A stretch of DNA of 12,826 nucleotides, from NCBI GenBank assembly GCA_031411055.1, contig JANOAI010000154.1, positions 1 to 12,826 on the forward strand. The letters run 5' to 3'. This document shows positions 7,588 through 12,826 of the stretch, piece after piece (position 1 is the stretch's first letter; every line of letters begins with the position of its first letter). The stretch comes from JAIYDQ01 sp031411055. Lineage in GTDB: Bacteria; Planctomycetota; Planctomycetia; Pirellulales; Pirellulaceae. The notes under the pieces are model-generated. The model made no database searches. It saw only the letters and a list, made by a program, of their open reading frames with translations, and was not told the DNA's origin. Both the position numbers and the translations under genes were made by a program.

Positions 7588-7677
7588 TGTTTCTAAACGA
7601 TCCAATAGTCGATTCTCGCTCCGCGAAAGTTCTGTCTTTTCCGATCTTTCGCCGAGCGAAGGACGACTTTAGAAACA
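7588..7677. repeat. 90-nt imperfect palindrome between the two cytochrome/DUF1501 modules
   Basis: The outer arms TGTTTCTAAA (7588-7597) and TTTAGAAACA (7668-7677) are perfect 10-bp complements. Inside them TCGCTCCGCGAAAG (7616-7629) pairs with CTTTCGCCGAGCGA (7646-7659) at 13 of 14 positions around a 16-nt loop. The element fills much of the 198-bp gap between the end of the upstream module (7734) and the start of the next gene (7535). It may end transcription of the upstream operon or be a dispersed intergenic repeat. It contains no ORF. Confidence 0.65.
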
Positions 7678-7733
7678 AAACCTAGTGTAAACAGGAAATC
7701 AACAAGGTCCAACAATGCAAAAAAGCTAATGAA

Positions 7734-9257
7734 TCAAGCAATCCACTCGTCAATAACGTTGCCTGCGACACCAGTTAGACGTGCGTCCAGGCCCTGATGT
7801 CGAACGGTGAACTTGAGGTGATCGTAGCCAAAAAGTTTCAAGATCGTGGCATGGAAATCATTCATATGGACCGGTTTTTCGGTGATCGACCATCCGATTT
7901 CATCCGTCGCACCGTAGGTCATTCCCCCCTTCACGCCGCCGCCGGCCATCCAAAGCGAAAAGGCAAACGGATGATGATCGCGACCAGTAACGGTTTTGAA
8001 ACCTTGGCGATTTTCACCCAGCGGCGTTCGTCCAAACTCGCCCGCAAAGATAACAAGCGTTTCGTCGAGTAGCCCGCGTTGTTTTAAATCTTTGAGAAGC
8101 GCGGCCACAGGCTGATCAGCCATGCCACAATTGTGCGGCAACTCGGTGTCGATATTGGAATGATGGTCCCACGATGCATGGAAGAGGCTCACGAATCGGA
8201 CGCCGCGTTCAATGAGCCTTCTCGCTAAAAGACAATTGGTTGCATACTGACGGTATTGATCCTTGCCTCCACCGCGATCGGCTTTAATCGGCGGGTCTTC
8301 GCGATGTACACCGTACGCTTCAAGGGTTGCTTGGGATTCACCGGACAGGTCGATAAGTTCGGGGGCGGAGCTTTGCATCCGAAAAGCCAATTCGTAGGCG
8401 GCAATCCGGCTACTAATTTCTGGGTCGTGCATATCCCGCAACCGCGAAGTATTCATTGCCGCTGCGACATCTAAAGCTTCGCGCTGCAATTCACTTGGCA
8501 AACCAGCCGGATTCGCGAGATTCAAAACCGGATCGCCTTGATTGCGAAACATGACACCGGAATACATGGATGGCAAAAAGCCGCTCGACCAAAGCGAAGC
8601 CCCACCGCTCGTCCCTCGACCAGCCGAAAGCACCACGTAACCAGGCAAGTCCTGCGATTCACTTCCAAGTCCGTACGTTAACCAGGACCCCATTGTTGGA
8701 AGTCCAAAAAACGGACGGCCAGCAAGCAGCGTTAACTGGGCCGGATGATGGTTGAATTGATCGGTGTGCATCGACCGTACCATTAAAATGTCGTCGGCAC
8801 AGCTAGCAATGTTCGGTAGAATATCGCTAAACTCCATTCCACACTGACCGTACTTTTGGAAGGTACGCTTTGAACCAAGCAAGACCGCTGATTCTTTCTT
8901 GATGAAGGCAAAACGAACTTTGTCTGTCATCGATTCCGGCAAGGGTTGCCCGTTGAGTTCGTTCAGCTTCGGTTTGGGATCGTAAAGATCGATCTGGCTA
9001 GGAGCCCCTTCGAGAAAGATAAAGATGCAGCGTTTCGCCTTCGGAGCAAAATGAGGTTGCTTCGGAGCTAACGGATTCGCAAAGGCATTGGCTTCAACTT
9101 CCTTATCTGTCTCGGCGAGGCCATCGCGGTGCATCAGCCCAGCCAAAGCCGTCGCACCGATCCCGTAGCCCGCATTACCAAGAAAATAACGCCGCGTTTG
9201 CTGCTGTGTTTGTTGAAGCAACCATGGTTGCATGTCGAGTTTACCACGATGATTCAT
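7734..9257 (-). CDS. DUF1501 family protein with twin-arginine signal
   Basis: This 507-aa paralogue of the DUF1501 protein at 3599-5011 carries a canonical Tat motif, TRRYFLG, at 21-27, followed by a hydrophobic segment (about 29-42), so it should be exported folded. Conserved blocks include LEGAPSQIDLYDPKPKL (82-98), FNHHPAQ (168-174), ATNCLLARRLIERGVRFVSL (339-358), WDHHS (363-367), AGEFGRTP (405-412), GRDHHPFAFSLWMAGGG (425-441) and NDFHATILKLFG (466-477). It is about 37 residues longer than its paralogue, mainly in the N-terminal region and in a loop near 320-335. The ATG lies immediately after the TAA of the preceding cytochrome-type gene (TAAATG), which indicates translational coupling; a GAGAG precedes the start. 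An internal ATG at 9233 is less likely. The reaction catalysed is unknown; a phosphatase- or sulfatase-like metal site is inferred from the fold. Confidence 0.93.
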   Translation of the reverse strand: MNHRGKLDMQPWLLQQTQQQTRRYFLGNAGYGIGATALAGLMHRDGLAETDKEVEANAFANPLAPKQPHFAPKAKRCIFIFLEGAPSQIDLYDPKPKLNELNGQPLPESMTDKVRFAFIKKESAVLLGSKRTFQKYGQCGMEFSDILPNIASCADDILMVRSMHTDQFNHHPAQLTLLAGRPFFGLPTMGSWLTYGLGSESQDLPGYVVLSAGRGTSGGASLWSSGFLPSMYSGVMFRNQGDPVLNLANPAGLPSELQREALDVAAAMNTSRLRDMHDPEISSRIAAYELAFRMQSSAPELIDLSGESQATLEAYGVHREDPPIKADRGGGKDQYRQYATNCLLARRLIERGVRFVSLFHASWDHHSNIDTELPHNCGMADQPVAALLKDLKQRGLLDETLVIFAGEFGRTPLGENRQGFKTVTGRDHHPFAFSLWMAGGGVKGGMTYGATDEIGWSITEKPVHMNDFHATILKLFGYDHLKFTVRHQGLDARLTGVAGNVIDEWIA

Positions 9258-12200
9258 TTATTCTCTCGTTATAAATTCGTCGAGATTGATGAGCACACGG
9301 ACCGTCGCAATCCACGATGCGACCTCGGCATTGGGAACGCTCGGAACCGTATGCTCGCCTACGAACGCTTCGACTTCTTCCGGGTTATCGCGGTAGTAAT
9401 CTCGAGCGTGGTCGAGCAGACTTTCAAGGCGTTCGAGTTCCTCTTCCTGCGGCTCTCGCGTCAAACAAGTTCGAATAGCGTTGCTAAGCCGCGCAGTATC
9501 GTCGGCGTATTTCTTCACAAGAAGCCCTTTTGCGAGTGCCTGCGACGCTTCCAGGAACGATTCGTTGTTGAGTAAAGCCAAAGCCTGGAGTGGCGTATTC
9601 GAAACGCCACGATTGACGCACGTTAAATTGGCATCGGGGCAATCAAATGTCATCAACGTCGGATGCGGGAGGGTTCGTTTGAAAAAGGTATACATTCCCC
9701 GGCGATAACGATCTTCGCCTTTGCTGTCGGTCCACGAAAAGTTGTTGGCGTAACTCAACTTGGCGAGTTCAGGTGGCATAGGGGGAAAGACACTTGGCCC
9801 GCCAGTCTTGGGAGAGAGCAACCCGGAAACTTGCAACGCCAAGTCACGAACGAGTTCGGCTTCGACTCGTAACCGATTCTGACGCGACAACCATTGATTG
9901 AGCGCATCGCGTTCAACCATTTCAGGACGATGCGTGGAAGCTTGTCGATAGGTATTCGACATGACAATGGTCTTGATGTAAGCCTTCGTGTTCCAGTTCA
10001 AATCATCCCGATAGGTTTTTGCAAGCCAATCCAAAAGTTCGGGATGCGAAGGAACTTCACCGCGAACGCCAAAGTCACCGACCGATCGAACCAGGCCTGC
10101 TCCGAACAATCGCATCCAAAATTGATTCGCGATGACACGCGGTGTTAGCGAATTTTCTTTGCCAACCAGCCAACGTGCCAAATCAAGACGCGTGGCTTTT
10201 TGACCATCCGCATGCAGTTTCGGTAGTACTTGTAGGGTTCCTGGCTGCACTTGCTCGGCTGGCGATAGAAAATCACCGCGATCAAAACGGAACGTCGGGC
10301 GGTCTTTTCGCGAAGTAGACAACATGCGGACAGGCATCACATGCGATTGCGCCTTCTTATGAACGGCTTCAATCTTGGCAATCAAATCTTGAGCGATAGG
10401 ATCCTGCTTGGCGTAAAAATTGAAGAGCGTGTCTCGAGTGTCATTAATTCGCTTCTCAGGATACATCTTCAATGCGTTGATGATCTCTTTCGTCAAATGC
10501 AAATCGCGTGTATCGCCCGTCAAAACGCGGATCCGAAAACGACCAAGTAAGTGCTGGTCCCCAAAGGCTTGATCGATGACTAATCGAACTCGTTCGTTCG
10601 ATTTGAGTGTGATTGCTGAATCGGTTCGTGCCTGCCACCAATTCGCTTGCGTCAATCGCGGTGCGATGGCCCATCCTTTTTTTGAATTCGTTTTTTTTGC
10701 TAAAGCATCAGTGGCTTTAAAACCCGTTTGTTCAAAACTGGCTTCGGCATTTTGAAGCGGCATCGCTCGGATCATTTTCCCTTGCGCATCGACAATTTCG
10801 GCTGACACTCGCGAGATAACGAAGTTCCCGTTCTTAGAAAGACCCGCTCGACTCTTCTCGACACCTTTGTCAGGTGCCGCTTCGATTCGAAAGCCACTGA
10901 AGTTTTCCGGCAGTCCGTCTAAGACAATCGAATACGTATCGGTAGTGGGAACAGCGTCCTTCTTTTCGGAATCAGGTGATACAAGAATCGCTCCATCTTC
11001 CTGCTTCGTGAAAACCAACCCGCTTCTTGAACTGGCGGTCGCTTCAAGTTCAAGTTCCTCAATCTTGAGCGGGGTATTGGTTCCCTTTTCAACAAGTTCA
11101 CGTTGTTCAGCTTCCCATCGCTGTTCGTCGGCGTAGATCGATTGATAGTGTTTTTGAAGATCCTGTTCCAACGGAAGTAGCTCTCCCAACAAGTCCGGCT
11201 TTTCTTCGAAGCCAGTCGGGATTTTTTCGACGAATTCGTCGGCTTCGTTAAAGAAGGCGAAAAGGCGATAGTAATCGGTGTGCGGAATCGGATCGTACTT
11301 GTGTGTATGACACTTAGCACAACCGACAGTCAATCCTAGCCAAACCGAACCAAGCGTATCCGTCCGATCGAAGGTCGCAGCGACTCGAAACTCCTCTTGA
11401 TCGGTCCCGCCTTCCGTATTCGTTAAGGTCTGGCGGTTGAAGGCCGTCGCAATTCGTTGACTTGGCGTTGCGTTCGGGATGAGATCACCTGCTAGTTGTT
11501 CAATCGTGAATTGATCAAAGGGCATATTGTCATTGAAAGCATGGATCACCCAGTCTCGGTATACGTAGGCATCTGGTCGCGGTCGATCTTTCTCATAACC
11601 ATCGCTATCGGCGTACCGAGCAAGATCAAGCCAATGCCGCCCCCATCTTTCTCCAAAATGCTCTGACGCCAACAAATCGTCGACTAGCTTTGAATACGCG
11701 GCATCGGCTTTCGAAGGACTGTCGGCATCGAGTTGATAAGCTTGCTCGAAGGCTTGAACCTGTTCCGGCGTTGGAACTAAGCCAATCAAATCGAGGTACA
11801 GCCGACGGATCAGCTGATGCGGCCTTGCCTCGGGCGACGGTTTTACGGAATGCGAGTCAAGTTTCGCTAAAACAAAAGCGTCGATCGGATTTTTGATCCA
11901 CTTCGGATCGCTGACAGCCGGAACAACGGGAGCCACTAAGGGTCGAAACGACCAATGTGTTTGGTATTCGGCCCCCGATTCAATCCATTTCCATAGCGTC
12001 GCAATCTCGGATGCCTTCAGTGGCTTCTCTTCGCCAGGAGGCATGCGAACATCCGGATCGTTCGAAGCAATACGCGCGATGAGCTGGCTTTCGTTTACCT
12101 TGCCTGGGACGATTGCGATTTCACCGCTATCGGTCTTCTTTAGAGCCGACTCGCGTTGGCTCAAATCCAGTCCACCTTCCGCTTTGTCGGGGCCATGGCA

Positions 12201-12320
12201 TTTAATGCAGTGCTCCGCAAGCAACGGTTTCACATCGCGACTGAATTCAAGATCGGCCGCAACAGCTTCAATCACCAATACGAAGCAAAGAAACGCAGAT
12301 GAGCTTACGCGAACAACCAT
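9258..12320 (-). CDS. Secreted PSCyt1-DUF1549-DUF1553 (planctomycete cytochrome C type) protein, long form with beta-rich insert
   Basis: From the ATG at 12320 the product is 1020 aa with a clean Sec signal (about 1-22, ending AVAA). That ATG has GAGGA about 7 nt upstream; an in-frame ATG at 12338 would add six residues, two of them acidic (MPEDFL), and lacks comparable spacing. PSCyt1 (about 25-125) has CIKCHGPD at 38-45 and MPPGEEK. DUF1549 (about 140-360) has RRLYLDLIGLVPTP, DQFTIEQLAGDLIP and a second CxxCH, CAKCHTHKYDP (334-344). Between DUF1549 and DUF1553 lies a large insert (about 415-600) with the look of a discoidin/galactose-binding-like beta-sandwich (FSGFRIEAAPD, KNGNFVISRVSAEIVD, VRLVIDQAFG), which may bind glycans. 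DUF1553/PSD1 (about 705-1018) includes SLTPRVIANQFWMRLFG, EAELVRDLALQVSG and TPLQALALLNNESF. It is first in an operon with the DUF1501 gene. Function is inferred, not established. Confidence 0.92.
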   Translation of the reverse strand: MVVRVSSSAFLCFVLVIEAVAADLEFSRDVKPLLAEHCIKCHGPDKAEGGLDLSQRESALKKTDSGEIAIVPGKVNESQLIARIASNDPDVRMPPGEEKPLKASEIATLWKWIESGAEYQTHWSFRPLVAPVVPAVSDPKWIKNPIDAFVLAKLDSHSVKPSPEARPHQLIRRLYLDLIGLVPTPEQVQAFEQAYQLDADSPSKADAAYSKLVDDLLASEHFGERWGRHWLDLARYADSDGYEKDRPRPDAYVYRDWVIHAFNDNMPFDQFTIEQLAGDLIPNATPSQRIATAFNRQTLTNTEGGTDQEEFRVAATFDRTDTLGSVWLGLTVGCAKCHTHKYDPIPHTDYYRLFAFFNEADEFVEKIPTGFEEKPDLLGELLPLEQDLQKHYQSIYADEQRWEAEQRELVEKGTNTPLKIEELELEATASSRSGLVFTKQEDGAILVSPDSEKKDAVPTTDTYSIVLDGLPENFSGFRIEAAPDKGVEKSRAGLSKNGNFVISRVSAEIVDAQGKMIRAMPLQNAEASFEQTGFKATDALAKKTNSKKGWAIAPRLTQANWWQARTDSAITLKSNERVRLVIDQAFGDQHLLGRFRIRVLTGDTRDLHLTKEIINALKMYPEKRINDTRDTLFNFYAKQDPIAQDLIAKIEAVHKKAQSHVMPVRMLSTSRKDRPTFRFDRGDFLSPAEQVQPGTLQVLPKLHADGQKATRLDLARWLVGKENSLTPRVIANQFWMRLFGAGLVRSVGDFGVRGEVPSHPELLDWLAKTYRDDLNWNTKAYIKTIVMSNTYRQASTHRPEMVERDALNQWLSRQNRLRVEAELVRDLALQVSGLLSPKTGGPSVFPPMPPELAKLSYANNFSWTDSKGEDRYRRGMYTFFKRTLPHPTLMTFDCPDANLTCVNRGVSNTPLQALALLNNESFLEASQALAKGLLVKKYADDTARLSNAIRTCLTREPQEEELERLESLLDHARDYYRDNPEEVEAFVGEHTVPSVPNAEVASWIATVRVLINLDEFITRE

Positions 12321-12405
12321 CAGAAAATCCTCGGGCATCTTCCGGAGGAGCAGCCATCATCCTAATGAATAATGCTGGAGAGCTAGCCGGTTCAAAATCG
12401 GTTCG

Positions 12406-12443
12406 TGAGCGTCGAATCAGGCGGGAATCGAAATCGACGCTCA
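12406..12443. promoter_or_regulatory. 10-bp inverted repeat upstream of the long cytochrome/DUF1501 operon
   Basis: TGAGCGTCGA (12406-12415) is exactly complementary to TCGACGCTCA (12434-12443), with an 18-nt spacer. It lies about 85-120 bp upstream of the operon's start codon at 12320, a plausible place for an operator or a 5' leader hairpin. No promoter hexamers could be assigned with confidence. The inverted repeat is seen directly; the regulatory role is inference. Confidence 0.35.
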
Positions 12444-12763
12444 AACTCTATTTTGATGCCTTTGCAACGAAAAGTCAACGAGGAAGAAGACTGCAAAGGG
12501 ATGTGAAGTTGAAAGCGATCGCACCTGAATGTCGCATATCCTGCGCCCAAGTAGCCATTGGTCGCTACACATCTTTCACCAATTCAAACTTCACTCTCCT
12601 CTTGGGACGGTCGAAGCCGAGGGACGAGGCTTCGGGAAGGATGCGAGTCGCGTTAGTAACCGTTGCCCTCCCCTCGCTGCGCTCGACCCTCCCGCAAGGC
12701 AACGCCGTAGCGGATTTTGAAAGCGGAAACAATTGGGTTTGCAAGCAAATGAGCATAAATGAG
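12444..12763. other. Intergenic stretch with repeat-like GC-rich segment, no credible gene
   Basis: No convincing coding sequence was found here on either strand. CGAAGCC (12612-12618) pairs with GGCTTCG (12628-12634). CGTTGCC (12661-12667) pairs with GGCAACG (12698-12704), enclosing CCCTCGCTGCGCTCGACCCT. The latter block resembles the intergenic repeats seen between planctomycete genes. Open frames across it, such as minus 12565-12789, translate repeat sequence and lack family features. Confidence 0.45.
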
Positions 12764-12826
12764 ATAAGCCAGACTCCCCCAATTCTCAAACTGAAAACGA
12801 TTCAGCCCGAATGGAGTCTGGCTTAT
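12764..12826. repeat. 63-nt hairpin at the right edge of the window
   Basis: ATAAGCCAGACTCC (12764-12777) is the exact reverse complement of GGAGTCTGGCTTAT (12813-12826). An inner stem CTGAA/TTCAG (12791-12795 with 12801-12805) closes a 5-nt loop. The outer repeat may extend beyond the window. It could be a terminator for a gene to the right, a leader structure, or a terminal repeat of a small mobile element. No clear T-run is present on the visible side. Confidence 0.55.

Noticed and set aside
9129..9575. Plus-strand ORF (148 aa) spanning the junction of the DUF1501 and long cytochrome-type genes
   Set aside because: It is antisense to two strongly supported coding ends, with no signal or domain of its own.
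12565..12789. Minus-strand ORF (74 aa) with a hydrophobic N-terminus near the right end
   Set aside because: It starts inside the edge hairpin and crosses the GC-rich repeat-like block (CGRVERSEGR). There is no ribosome binding site, and an overlapping shifted frame is equally open.

Overview
The window most likely comes from a planctomycete, probably a member of the Pirellulales. The main evidence is two adjacent gene pairs, each encoding a secreted PSCyt1-PSCyt2(DUF1549)-PSD1(DUF1553) cytochrome-type protein followed by a DUF1501 protein. This arrangement is greatly expanded in Planctomycetota. Weak or missing Shine-Dalgarno sequences, moderate GC content and palindromic intergenic repeats fit this placement. 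No rRNA, tRNA, CRISPR array, transposase or phage gene was seen.

Layout from left to right. Positions 1-348 are non-coding and hold a short hairpin (87-122) and a striking nested inverted repeat (175-316) that looks like a small non-autonomous mobile or REP-type element. A membrane-anchored HtrA/DegP-like serine protease with one PDZ domain (349-1644, minus) diverges from a uronate isomerase-like amidohydrolase (1744-3039, plus) across a 99-bp shared upstream region. The isomerase converges on the next minus-strand block, and the gap between them holds two GAA-loop hairpins (3157-3201).

The rest of the coding sequence is on the minus strand, so transcription runs right to left. The distal module is a large PSCyt/DUF1549/DUF1553 protein (12320 to 9258) followed with zero spacing (TAAATG) by a Tat-signal DUF1501 protein (9257 to 7734). 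After a 198-bp gap with a 90-nt imperfect palindrome comes the second module: a smaller PSCyt/DUF1549/DUF1553 protein (7535 to 5019), a DUF1501 protein (5011 to 3599), and a small zinc-ribbon protein with one C-terminal membrane helix (3567 to 3211). The right end (12339-12826) has no credible gene. It holds a 10-bp inverted repeat upstream of the large operon, a GC-rich repeat, and a 63-nt hairpin at the very edge.

How the genes may work together is inference. Each module pairs an exported protein carrying two CxxCH haem-binding motifs with an exported protein of the alkaline-phosphatase-like fold, so the products probably act together outside the cytoplasmic membrane. The biochemical function of these families is not established. 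A role in breaking down complex polysaccharides is often proposed, and the neighbouring uronate isomerase-like gene would fit that loosely. The least ordinary points are the changed active-site positions in the isomerase-like protein, the different central inserts of the two paralogous cytochrome proteins, the DUF1501/zinc-ribbon linkage, and the several intergenic palindromes.
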